This document shows, piece after piece, positions 34,829-41,239 of a DNA stretch of 41,239 nt (the first letter of the stretch is position 1; every line of letters starts with the position of its first letter). A model generated the notes under the pieces. The model worked only from the letters and a program-made list of their open reading frames with translations, ran no database searches and was not told where the DNA came from. The stretch is from an uncultured Rhodospirillales bacterium (lineage in GTDB: Bacteria; Pseudomonadota; Alphaproteobacteria; Acetobacterales; Acetobacteraceae): assembly GCA_903845065.1 (NCBI GenBank), contig CAIMWH010000020.1, positions 1 through 41,239 on the forward strand, given 5' to 3'. The position numbers and the translations under genes were made by a program.

Positions 34829-36103
34829 CTACGCGACCAGGACGGCGCGGATATCGTTGACGTTGGTGAGCGTGGGGCCGGTGCGGATGAGGTCACCGAT
34901 GGTGTCGAACAGGGTGTAGCTGTCATGGTCGGCGAGGATGGCGCGCGGGTCGAGCCCGGCGGCGCGGGCGCGGGCGATGGTGTCCGGGGTGACGATGGCG
35001 CCGGCGGCATCGTCGCTGCCGTCAATGCCATCGGTGTCGCCGGCGGTGGCCCAGATGCCGGGGCGGCCGGTGAGCGCGATGGCGAGGGCGAGGAGGAATT
35101 CGGTGTTGCGGCCGCCCTTGCCGTGGGGGCCGTTGCCGATGGTGACGGTGGTTTCACCGCCGGAGAGCAGGATGGCGGGGGCGGGCAGCGGGGCGCCGTG
35201 GGTGGCGATGGAGCGGGCGATGCCGGCCATCACGGTGCCCATTTCGCGGCTTTCGCCCTCCAGCGCGTCGCCCAGGATGAGCGGGGTGAGGCCGAGCGTG
35301 CGGGCATGGGCGGCGCAGGCGGCGAGGGCCATGGCGGGGGTGGCGATCATGCGGAATTCGGCGTTGGGGAGTTCGCCGGGCTTGGGCGTTTCGTCGGCGT
35401 CCTGCGCCAGGCGGGCGGCGACGGCGGGGCTGGGGGCGATATCGTAGCGGGCGAGGAGGGCGCGGGCGTCGGCGAAGGTGGTGGGGTCGGGCACGGTGGG
35501 GCCGGAGGCGATGACCGCGGGATCGTCGCCGGGGACGTCGCTGATGGCGAGGGTGACGACGTGGGCGGGGGCGGCGGCGGCGGCGAGGCGGCCGCCCTTG
35601 ATGGCGGAGAGGTGTTTGCGCAGGCAGTTCATCTCGGAGATGGTGGCGCCGCAGGCCAATAGCGCGCGGTTGAGGGCCTGCTTGTCGGCGAAGGTGAGGC
35701 CGGGGGCGGGCAGGGCCATGAGGGCGGAGCCGCCGCCGGAGATCAGGGCGATGACGAGATCATCGGGGCCGAGGCCGCGGACGGCTTCGAGGACACGGCG
35801 CGCGCCACGTTCGCTGTTGGCGTCCGGCACCGGATGGGAGGCTTCGATGACCTCGATGCGTTGGGTGGGCACGGCGTGGCCATAGCGGGTGACGACGACG
35901 CCGGTGAGGGGGACGTCGGGCCAGGCGGCTTCGAGGGCGGCGGCCATGACGGCGGCGGATTTGCCGGCGCCGACGACGACGCAGCGGCCGCGCGGGCGGG
36001 CGGGGAGGTGGGCGGCCAGCATCTTGCGCGGGTCGGCGGCGGCGACGGCCGCATCGAACACCGAGCGCAGCGCGGCGCGCGCCTTTGCGTCATCCCAGCC
36101 CAT
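34829..36103 (-). CDS. ttuD: Glycerate 2-kinase / TtuD family (MOFRL domain)
   Basis: 424 residues from MGWDDAKARAALRSVF, with GAAGGGG upstream; longer frames are noise. Motifs: VVVGAGKSAAVMA, LISGGGSALMALP, the MNCLRKHLSAIKGG loop with the conserved Lys, and the C-terminal MOFRL region (LLSGGETTVTIGNGPHGKGGRNTEFLLA, ATAGDTDGIDGSDDAAGA). It phosphorylates D-glycerate to 2-phosphoglycerate; older literature calls TtuD a hydroxypyruvate reductase. Next to pyruvate kinase it completes a glycerate-to-pyruvate route with enolase supplied elsewhere. Confidence 0.93.
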   Translation of the reverse strand: MGWDDAKARAALRSVFDAAVAAADPRKMLAAHLPARPRGRCVVVGAGKSAAVMAAALEAAWPDVPLTGVVVTRYGHAVPTQRIEVIEASHPVPDANSERGARRVLEAVRGLGPDDLVIALISGGGSALMALPAPGLTFADKQALNRALLACGATISEMNCLRKHLSAIKGGRLAAAAAPAHVVTLAISDVPGDDPAVIASGPTVPDPTTFADARALLARYDIAPSPAVAARLAQDADETPKPGELPNAEFRMIATPAMALAACAAHARTLGLTPLILGDALEGESREMGTVMAGIARSIATHGAPLPAPAILLSGGETTVTIGNGPHGKGGRNTEFLLALAIALTGRPGIWATAGDTDGIDGSDDAAGAIVTPDTIARARAAGLDPRAILADHDSYTLFDTIGDLIRTGPTLTNVNDIRAVLVA

Positions 36104-36189
36104 CCCGTTTCCCCTTCTGCAATCGATTGGCCAAGTATGGCGAAATCTCCGTCGAGGCGCCATGTTGGGGCGCAGACAGGAGGAATGCC

Positions 36190-36501
36190 ATGCCCGCACC
36201 CGAGATGGACGACAAGACCCGCACCGAACTGGAGGCCGCCGCGTTTCGCAAGCTGGTGGCGCATTTGCGCGAGCGGACGGATGTGCAGAACATCGACATG
36301 ATGAATCTGGCCGGGTTCTGCCGCAACTGCCTCAGTCGGTGGTATCGCGAGGGGGCGGCGGAACAGGGGATCACCATCGCCGATCCGGATGCGCGCGAGA
36401 TCGTGTACGGGATGCCGTATAAGGAATGGCAGGCGCAGTACCAGAAGGAAGCGAGCGCTGGGCAGAAGGCGGCGTTTGCCAAGGCCAATCCGGGCCATTG
36501 A
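36190..36501 (+). CDS. DUF1244 family protein
   Basis: 103 residues. The ATG at 36190 has AGGAGG 6 nt upstream; an out-of-frame ATG 5 nt earlier is ignored. The conserved core is FRKLVAHLRERTDVQNIDMMNLAGFCRNCLSRWY with a CxxC pair, then GMPYKEWQAQYQ. A small soluble protein common in proteobacteria with no firm function known to me. It is divergent from the ttuD-pyk operon and 57 nt from the next gene. Confidence 0.92.
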   Translation: MPAPEMDDKTRTELEAAAFRKLVAHLRERTDVQNIDMMNLAGFCRNCLSRWYREGAAEQGITIADPDAREIVYGMPYKEWQAQYQKEASAGQKAAFAKANPGH

Positions 36502-36558
36502 CCGAATGGGGGCGCGCGGCTAAGCCCGCCGCCCCAGCGTAGCAGGAGCATTTTCGAC

Positions 36559-36843
36559 ATGGCCATGGACCCCACCGCCCCGGCGGAGAAGACCGAGGAT
36601 TCTGCCCAGTGGGGCAATGTTTCCGCTGACCGGCTGCGCAGCCTGATTGAGCGCATCGAGCGGCTGGAAGAGGAGCGCAAGGCGCTTTCGAGCGATATCA
36701 AGGACATCTTCGCCGAGGCGAAGTCCGCCGGGTTTGATGTGAAGGTGATGCGGCAGCTTATCCGCATTCGCAAGCAGGAGCCGGCCGAGGTGGAGGAGCA
36801 GGAAACCCTGCTCGACGTGTACCGCCGCGCCCTTGGCATGTAA
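36559..36843 (+). CDS. gapR: GapR-type nucleoid-associated protein (DUF2312)
   Basis: 94 residues. The core LRSLIERIERLEEERKALSSDIKDIFAEAKSAGFDVKVMRQLIRIRKQ matches the Caulobacter GapR coiled coil and basic helix. GapR forms a tetrameric clamp on overtwisted AT-rich DNA ahead of replication and transcription forks. The acidic C-terminus (EVEEQETLLDVYRRALGM) is normal. It ends at repeat A4. Confidence 0.92.
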   Translation: MAMDPTAPAEKTEDSAQWGNVSADRLRSLIERIERLEEERKALSSDIKDIFAEAKSAGFDVKVMRQLIRIRKQEPAEVEEQETLLDVYRRALGM

Positions 36844-36850
36844 GGCTAAA

Positions 36851-36929
36851 CGGATAAAAAGTTTTTGCTTCTTTTTTCAAAAAGAAGCGCTTTCTTTTTT
36901 TCAAAAAAGAAACAAAAAACTTCTATCCG
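36851..36929. repeat. Family A double-hairpin repeat, copy A4, between convergent genes
   Basis: Outer arms CGGATA (36851-36856) and TATCCG (36924-36929) enclose hairpin 1 GCTTCTTTTT/AAAAAGAAGC (36867-36876 with 36879-36888) and hairpin 2 TTTCTTTTTT/AAAAAAGAAA. It follows the gapR stop by 7 nt and its right arm contains the stop codon of the converging dehydrogenase. Copy A2 has CGGACA/TGTCCG at the outer arm, so the two arms covary. Confidence 0.88.
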
Positions 36930-37828
36930 ATGGCATCGAGTTTTCGGAAGCCGGCGCCCGCCATTTCGGCGAGGATGCCGGGGAGATGTGGGATTGAGAG
37001 TTCGCCGTGGCCGGCCGCCAGCAGGTCCGCGAGGATGGTGCTGACGGTGTCGGCCAGGGCGGTAGGCGCGCCGCCGGCGTGGGCCGCCGCGCGGTAGGCT
37101 TCGAGCACGCCGGCGCCGGCGGCGATGCGGCCGCGGCCCCGGCTGTCATCGCCGTCGGTGATCCATGGCTTGATCCACTGGAACATGGTGCTGTTGGAGC
37201 CGCCGGCCTCGATCATGGCGATCAGGGGGGCGAAGGGGACGCCGAGCTTGCTCGCGGTGGCGAAGGTCTCGGCGATGACGAAGGCGTTGGTGAACGAGAT
37301 GAAGTTGTTCACGATTTTGACGGTGAGCGCCATGCCGAGAGGGCCGGCCTCGATGATGGTGTCGGCGTAGGCTTCGACGATGGGGCGGATGGTGGCGATG
37401 TGGGCCGGATCGCCGCCGAGCAGGGTGGAGAGGCGGCCTTCCTCGGCCTCTTTCGGGCTGCGGCCGATCGGGGCGTCGATGAGGCCGACACCGATGGTGG
37501 CGAGCAGGGCGCCGAGGCGGCGTGTGGCGGCGGGGTCCCCGGTGGATTTGTCGGCGATGATGGTGCCGGGGCGCAAAGCGGGGCGCATGGCCTCGATGGT
37601 GGCCGCGACCTCGGCGGTGCCGGGGAGGCAGAGGAAGATGACATCGCTGGCGGCGGCGAGATCGGCGGCGGTGGCGGCTTCGGTGGCGCCCCGGGCCACC
37701 AGGTCATCGACCGGGGCGCGATTGCGGTGGGCGAGGATGGTGAGCGGCCAGCCCTTGCGCAGGATGTTCTTGGCCGCGCCGTGGCCCATCAGGCCGACGC
37801 CGATATAGCCGACGCGCAGGTTCGCCAT
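36923..37828 (-). CDS. Beta-hydroxyacid dehydrogenase (HIBADH family), candidate sulfolactaldehyde reductase
   Basis: 301 residues; ATG at 37828 with GGGAGGA upstream. Rossmann GYIGVGLMGHGAAKN (7-21). In place of the usual DAPVSGG substrate loop it has DAPIGRSP with Arg123. Catalytic K171 is in KIVNNFIS, with N174 and S178. E. coli YihU, which reduces sulfolactaldehyde to dihydroxypropanesulfonate, has the same GR motif and residue numbers by my recollection, with Arg123 contacting the sulfonate. Alternatives are tartronate semialdehyde reductase or 3-hydroxyisobutyrate dehydrogenase, but those normally keep SGG. The glycerate kinase gene nearby would also fit a tartronate semialdehyde role. 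Confidence 0.85.
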   Translation of the reverse strand: MANLRVGYIGVGLMGHGAAKNILRKGWPLTILAHRNRAPVDDLVARGATEAATAADLAAASDVIFLCLPGTAEVAATIEAMRPALRPGTIIADKSTGDPAATRRLGALLATIGVGLIDAPIGRSPKEAEEGRLSTLLGGDPAHIATIRPIVEAYADTIIEAGPLGMALTVKIVNNFISFTNAFVIAETFATASKLGVPFAPLIAMIEAGGSNSTMFQWIKPWITDGDDSRGRGRIAAGAGVLEAYRAAAHAGGAPTALADTVSTILADLLAAGHGELSIPHLPGILAEMAGAGFRKLDAIG

Positions 37829-37922
37829 TTTGTCCTCCCGGGTTGCTGCCATGAGCGTGCCCCATCTGGCCTCTGGCGGGGAAGCGGTTCAATCTTCGTG
37901 CTTTGTGACACCGGAGAATTCG

Positions 37923-38903
37923 ATGACCGCCAACCGGAAGAAGTTGCTGCTCCCCGCCGCGATGTCGCAGGCCGGGTGGGACGTGGCGCAGGCGCGCGAC
38001 GATGTGGACACCGTGCGGTTCGAGGATTTGACGCCGGAGGCCGAGTTTCGCGCCATGCTGGCCGATGTGGACGCGGTGGCGCTGTGGGGTCGGCCGTTCC
38101 GGCCCGACGATATCGCGGCGGCGGGGCGGCTGAAGGCGGTGGTGCGGATCGGGGTGGGGTATGACGCGGTGGATGTGCCGTCGCTGACCGCGCGGGGGAT
38201 TCCGTTGCTGATCGCGGGGACCGCCAATTCGGTGACGGTGGCGGAGCATGCGATCTATTTCATGATGCATTTGGCCAAGCGGGGCTTCGACCAGCATGCG
38301 TTCGTGCGGGACGGGCGGTGGCGCGACAAGATGCAGGCGCCGATTGTCGATCTATATGGCAAGACGCTGCTGATCATCGGGTTCGGCAAGATCGGCACGC
38401 GGGTGGCCGCGCGGTGCGCGGCGATGGAGATGAGCATCCTGGTGCATGATCCGTATGTGCCGGAAGATGCGATCCGGGCGCGGGGCGGCATTCCGGCGCC
38501 CGATCTGGAGGCGGCGCTGGCGAAGGCGGATTTCGTCACCATCCATTGCCCGAAATCGCCGGCGACGGTGGGGCTGATCAATGCGGCACGGCTGGCCTGC
38601 ATGAAGCCGACGGCGTTCCTGGTGAACACGGCGCGCGGCGGGATCATCGATGAACCAGCGCTGTATGCGGCGCTGACGGCGGGGAAGCTGGCCGGGGCGG
38701 GGCTGGATGTGTTTGCCTCCGAGCCGATCGAGCCGGAGAACCGGCTCCCGCATCTGCCCAATGTGATCACGGCGCCGCATATGGCGGGGGTGACGCTTGA
38801 GTCGCTCGATCGGATGGCGGTGACGGCGGTGCGCAATGCGCTGTCGGTGCTGGACGGGCGGCCGAATACCGAGAACGTGGTGAACAAGGAAGTGCTGGGC
38901 TGA
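37923..38903 (+). CDS. D-isomer-specific 2-hydroxyacid dehydrogenase
   Basis: 326 residues from MTANRKKLLLPAAM, with GGAGAA upstream. NAD-binding GFGKIGTRVAARC, catalytic Arg in VNTARGGIIDE, Glu in FASEPIEPENRLP and His in APHMAGVT. It is of the phosphoglycerate dehydrogenase/glyoxylate-hydroxypyruvate reductase type without an ACT domain. It may act on hydroxypyruvate, glyoxylate or another 2-oxo acid. It is divergent from the beta-hydroxyacid dehydrogenase gene and 2 nt before the MFS gene, suggesting co-transcription. Confidence 0.92.
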   Translation: MTANRKKLLLPAAMSQAGWDVAQARDDVDTVRFEDLTPEAEFRAMLADVDAVALWGRPFRPDDIAAAGRLKAVVRIGVGYDAVDVPSLTARGIPLLIAGTANSVTVAEHAIYFMMHLAKRGFDQHAFVRDGRWRDKMQAPIVDLYGKTLLIIGFGKIGTRVAARCAAMEMSILVHDPYVPEDAIRARGGIPAPDLEAALAKADFVTIHCPKSPATVGLINAARLACMKPTAFLVNTARGGIIDEPALYAALTAGKLAGAGLDVFASEPIEPENRLPHLPNVITAPHMAGVTLESLDRMAVTAVRNALSVLDGRPNTENVVNKEVLG

Positions 38904-38905
38904 GC

Positions 38906-40099
38906 GTGGCGCCTTGGCTTTCGGCGCCGCCTGGTGGAGGGGCGGCGCGGCCACCGTTGTGGCTGCTGATGGCGCTGTGCATCTCGGGCACCCTGGCGAT
39001 GCATATTTTCGTGCCGGCGTTGCCGATCGCGGCGCGGGACCTTGGGGTCAGCGGCGGGACGATCCAGTTGACGCTGACGCTGTATCTGGTGGGGGTGGCG
39101 AGCGGGCAGTTGTTCTGGGGGCCGCTGTCGGACCGGATCGGGCGGCGGCCAGCGTTGCTGGCGGGGATTGCGCTCTACACGGTGGGCAGCGTGGCGGCGG
39201 CGATGGCGCCGGGGGTGGGTACGCTGATCGTGGCGCGCGTGGTGCAGGCGCTGGGCGGGTGTTCCGGGCTGGTGCTGGGGCGGGCGGTGCTGCGCGATGT
39301 GTCTGCTCCGCGCGAGGCGGCGGCGAGTCTGGCGCTGATGAACCTGTTCATGTCGATCGGGCCGGCGATGGCGCCGCTGGTGGGGGGCGTGGGGGCGGCG
39401 CTGCTGGGGTGGCGGTTTATTTTCGTGTTTCTCGCGGGGTTGGGCGGGGTGACGCTGTGGTTCGCGTTCCGGCTGCTGCGGGAGACGCATACCGAGCGGG
39501 GGGTGTCGCGCGGGGTGTTGCACGGGTATGTGCGGCTGTTGTCGGTGCCGGCGTTTCGCAGTTTCACCATCGGGGGGGCGTGTTCGACGACGAGTTTCTA
39601 TGCGTTTCTGTCGGCGGCGCCGTTTATTTTCGCGGATCGGCTGCATCGCCCGCAGATGGAGATCGGGTTCTATTTCGTGGTGCCGATCCTGGGGTTCTCG
39701 ATCGGGGCGATCCTGGCCAACCGGCTGGTGCGGCGGTTCGACCCGGTGCGGATCATGCTGATCGCCAGCGTGGTGGCGACGTTGGGGGCGTTGCTGTTCG
39801 CGGGGCTGGAGGTGACGGATCAATTGAGCGTGGCGGGGGTGCTGGTGCCGATCCTGATTTTCTGCATCGGGTCCGGCACGGTGAGCCCGCTGGCGTTGAC
39901 CACCGCGATCGGGGTGCAGCCGGGGATGATCGGCGCGGCTTCGGGGTTGTATGGCTGCGCGCAAATGGGGTTTGGCGCGCTGTGCACGCTGGCGGTGAGC
40001 CAATGGCATGCCAATCCGGCCGAGGGAGCCGCCACGGTGCTGGTGATTTCGACGGTGGTGGGGCTGGCCGCGCTGGTGGTTTCCGCGCGGCGAAACTAG
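38906..40099 (+). CDS. MFS transporter, Bcr/CflA drug-resistance type
   Basis: 397 residues, twelve predicted helices. The family start is MHIFVPALPIAARDLGVS, and motif A reads GPLSDRIGRRPALLAG between helices 2 and 3. GTG start at 38906, 2 nt after the dehydrogenase stop. Known members export drugs or small metabolites; with a dehydrogenase upstream it could export an acid end product. Its TAG overlaps the stop of the converging AI-2E family gene through a shared CTAG. Confidence 0.9.
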   Translation: MAPWLSAPPGGGAARPPLWLLMALCISGTLAMHIFVPALPIAARDLGVSGGTIQLTLTLYLVGVASGQLFWGPLSDRIGRRPALLAGIALYTVGSVAAAMAPGVGTLIVARVVQALGGCSGLVLGRAVLRDVSAPREAAASLALMNLFMSIGPAMAPLVGGVGAALLGWRFIFVFLAGLGGVTLWFAFRLLRETHTERGVSRGVLHGYVRLLSVPAFRSFTIGGACSTTSFYAFLSAAPFIFADRLHRPQMEIGFYFVVPILGFSIGAILANRLVRRFDPVRIMLIASVVATLGALLFAGLEVTDQLSVAGVLVPILIFCIGSGTVSPLALTTAIGVQPGMIGAASGLYGCAQMGFGALCTLAVSQWHANPAEGAATVLVISTVVGLAALVVSARRN

Positions 40100-41139
40100 G
40101 TGCGGTCGTCCACCATCCAGGTTTGCAGCAGCGTGTAGGACACCGCGAGGACGGCGGGGCCGAGGAAGATACCGACCAGGCCGAAGGACAGCAGGCCGCC
40201 GATGACGCCGGCGAGGATGAGCAGGATGGGCAGGTCGGCGCCCTTTTTGATCAGGACCGGGCGCAGCAGGTTGTCCAGGCTGATCACCACGATCATCGCG
40301 ATGAGCAGGAACGTGCCGGCGCCGGTGCGGCCGGCGGCGTAGAGCCAGATGGTGGCGGGCAGCAGCACCGGGGTGGGGCCGATCTGGGCGACGCACATCA
40401 TGAACATCACGGCGGTGAGGATGGAGGCGAAGGGGACGCCTGCCAAGGCGAGGGCGGCGCCGCCGATGACGCATTGGACCACGGCGGTGACCACCACCGC
40501 GAGGGCGACGCCGCGGATGGCTTTGCCCGCGAGTTCGACGGCGGCGACGCCGCGTTCTCCGGCGAGGCGGCGGCCGAAGCGGACGACGAGGGCGGCGCTG
40601 GCTTCGCCGTGGGTGTACATGATGCCGGCCAGCACTACGGTGAGCAGGAACTGCACGAACACCAGGCCGAGCGAGCCCACTTCGGCGACGAACCAGTTGG
40701 TGACGCGCCCGGCGTAGGGCACCAGTTGGGGGCCGAGGTCCCGCAGGCCCATGTCGGCGGCGCTCTCCCACATCTCGTTGGCCTTCTCGCCGATTACCGG
40801 CAAGGTAGTCAGCCAGTCGGGGGCAGCGGGCAGGCGAAAGGTTTCGAGGCCTTTGACGAAGCCGATGAGCTGGCTGGTGTGCTCGACGATGGTGCCGATG
40901 GCGAGCCAGAACGGCACCACGAACACCAGCAGCAGGGCGACAGTCATCACCGCCACGGCCAGCGGGCGGATGTTCCACAGGGCTTTCTGCACCCGTTCCA
41001 TCAGCGGGAAGGAGGCGATGACGAGCGTGGAGGCCCAGACGATGGCGGGCAGGAAGGGGCCAAGAATCCAGAAGCAGGCGATCAGGGTCGCGCCGATAAA
41101 CAGCACGCCGAAGGTGATGCGGGTGAGATCCTGATTCAT
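40096..41139 (-). CDS. AI-2E family transporter / PerM-type permease
   Basis: 347 residues with about eight membrane helices: two N-terminal pairs, an extracytoplasmic segment (about 100-150), and the conserved C-terminal block IGPTPVLLPATIWLYAAG...LRPVLIKKGADLPILLILAGVIGG. The family includes AI-2 exporter TqsA and several Na+/H+ or unknown permeases; E. coli YdiK is the closest type I recall. Substrate unknown. It is convergent with the MFS gene. Confidence 0.9.
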   Translation of the reverse strand: MNQDLTRITFGVLFIGATLIACFWILGPFLPAIVWASTLVIASFPLMERVQKALWNIRPLAVAVMTVALLLVFVVPFWLAIGTIVEHTSQLIGFVKGLETFRLPAAPDWLTTLPVIGEKANEMWESAADMGLRDLGPQLVPYAGRVTNWFVAEVGSLGLVFVQFLLTVVLAGIMYTHGEASAALVVRFGRRLAGERGVAAVELAGKAIRGVALAVVVTAVVQCVIGGAALALAGVPFASILTAVMFMMCVAQIGPTPVLLPATIWLYAAGRTGAGTFLLIAMIVVISLDNLLRPVLIKKGADLPILLILAGVIGGLLSFGLVGIFLGPAVLAVSYTLLQTWMVDDRT

Positions 41140-41164
41140 GGCGCAACCCTATCAGGAAAAGAGC

Positions 41165-41202
41165 TTGAAAAACAGAAGGCCCCGGGTTGCCCCGGGGCCT
41201 TC
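41165..41202 (-). terminator. Intrinsic terminator for a minus-strand gene beyond the right edge
   Basis: An 11-bp GC-rich stem GAAGGCCCCGG/CCGGGGCCTTC (41175-41185 with 41192-41202). On the minus strand it is followed by TGTTTTTC, a T-tract, so it ends transcription coming from the right. The gene it belongs to is outside the window; 41203-41239 holds no recognisable complete feature. Confidence 0.75.
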
Positions 41203-41239
41203 ACATTGTCTGGCAGCTCGCGCTGGCCGACGGAACCTA

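Noticed and set aside
38255-41146. A 963-codon open frame on the minus strand covering the MFS and AI-2E genes
   Set aside because: Arg/His/Pro-rich translation with no domain; it is antisense or off-frame to well-supported genes and arises from high GC.
41203-41239. Possible 3' end of a 5S rRNA on the minus strand (GCTGCCAGAC just before the terminator)
   Set aside because: Only about ten bases resemble the 5S 3' end; the preceding bases do not fit 5S helix IV. Too little sequence to call.

Overview
This is a very GC-rich window with dense, tightly packed operons, short intergenic gaps and frequent ATGA, GTGA or TGATG start/stop overlaps. The gene content (ihfA-merR pair, three-subunit PntAA/PntAB/PntB transhydrogenase, a GapR-type DUF2312 protein, DUF1244, FecR/DUF6600 protein) points to an alphaproteobacterium. 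The Acetobacteraceae (Rhodospirillales) look most likely, partly because of the A/T-rich hairpin repeats between genes. The family-level call is an inference from gene content and memory of such genomes, not from a search.

Layout. 1-6.8 kb: the 3' part of a bacterial alpha-2-macroglobulin gene (yfhM type, CLEQ thioester), translationally coupled to pbpC. 6.8-17.1 kb, minus strand: an operon for uptake and processing of a sulfoquinovose (SQ) glycoside. In transcription order it holds enolase-superfamily enzyme 2, a Tat-type sugar-binding protein, enolase-superfamily enzyme 1, two ABC permeases, an aldose-1-epimerase, a GH31 sulfoquinovosidase with the K-E-R-W-Y sulfonate pocket, and a PcaB-family lyase. 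A small membrane protein follows behind a terminator-like repeat. A consensus-like TATAAT embedded in a palindrome lies upstream of the first gene. 17.2-19.6 kb: a small unknown protein and a lower-GC AAA-ATPase plus DUF4276 (TOPRIM-like) pair that resembles phage-defence modules. 19.7-23.0 kb: a penicillin-acylase-family Ntn hydrolase and a divergent SDR dehydrogenase. 23.0-27.3 kb: merR and ihfA, then pntAA-pntAB-pntB with a textbook terminator. 27.3-33.3 kb: a small lipoprotein, a FecR/DUF6600 protein with a long Pro/Ala/Gln tail, a membrane protein, a HAD hydrolase and an S9 peptidase. 33.4-36.1 kb: a glycerate kinase (TtuD) and pyruvate kinase operon. 36.2-41.2 kb: DUF1244, GapR, a beta-hydroxyacid dehydrogenase, a D-2-hydroxyacid dehydrogenase, a Bcr/CflA-type MFS exporter, an AI-2E family protein, and a terminator at the edge.

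The most interesting part is the SQ operon. The glycosidase and epimerase are recognisable entry steps for SQ. None of the core enzymes of the described SQ routes that I know (sulfo-EMP, sulfo-ED, sulfo-transaldolase/transketolase, SMO monooxygenase) lies in the operon. Two enolase-superfamily proteins and a fumarase/PcaB-superfamily lyase are there instead. This suggests either an undescribed SQ pathway built on elimination or dehydration chemistry, or one whose other steps are encoded elsewhere. A beta-hydroxyacid dehydrogenase at 36.9-37.8 kb carries the Arg123/Lys171/Asn174/Ser178 pattern of the sulfolactaldehyde reductase YihU, which would fit a C3-sulfonate end product.

Two dispersed hairpin families are also notable. 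Family A (four copies) is a T-rich double hairpin placed just behind stop codons, and its arms covary between copies. Family B (two copies) is a long inverted repeat built from an 8-bp unit.
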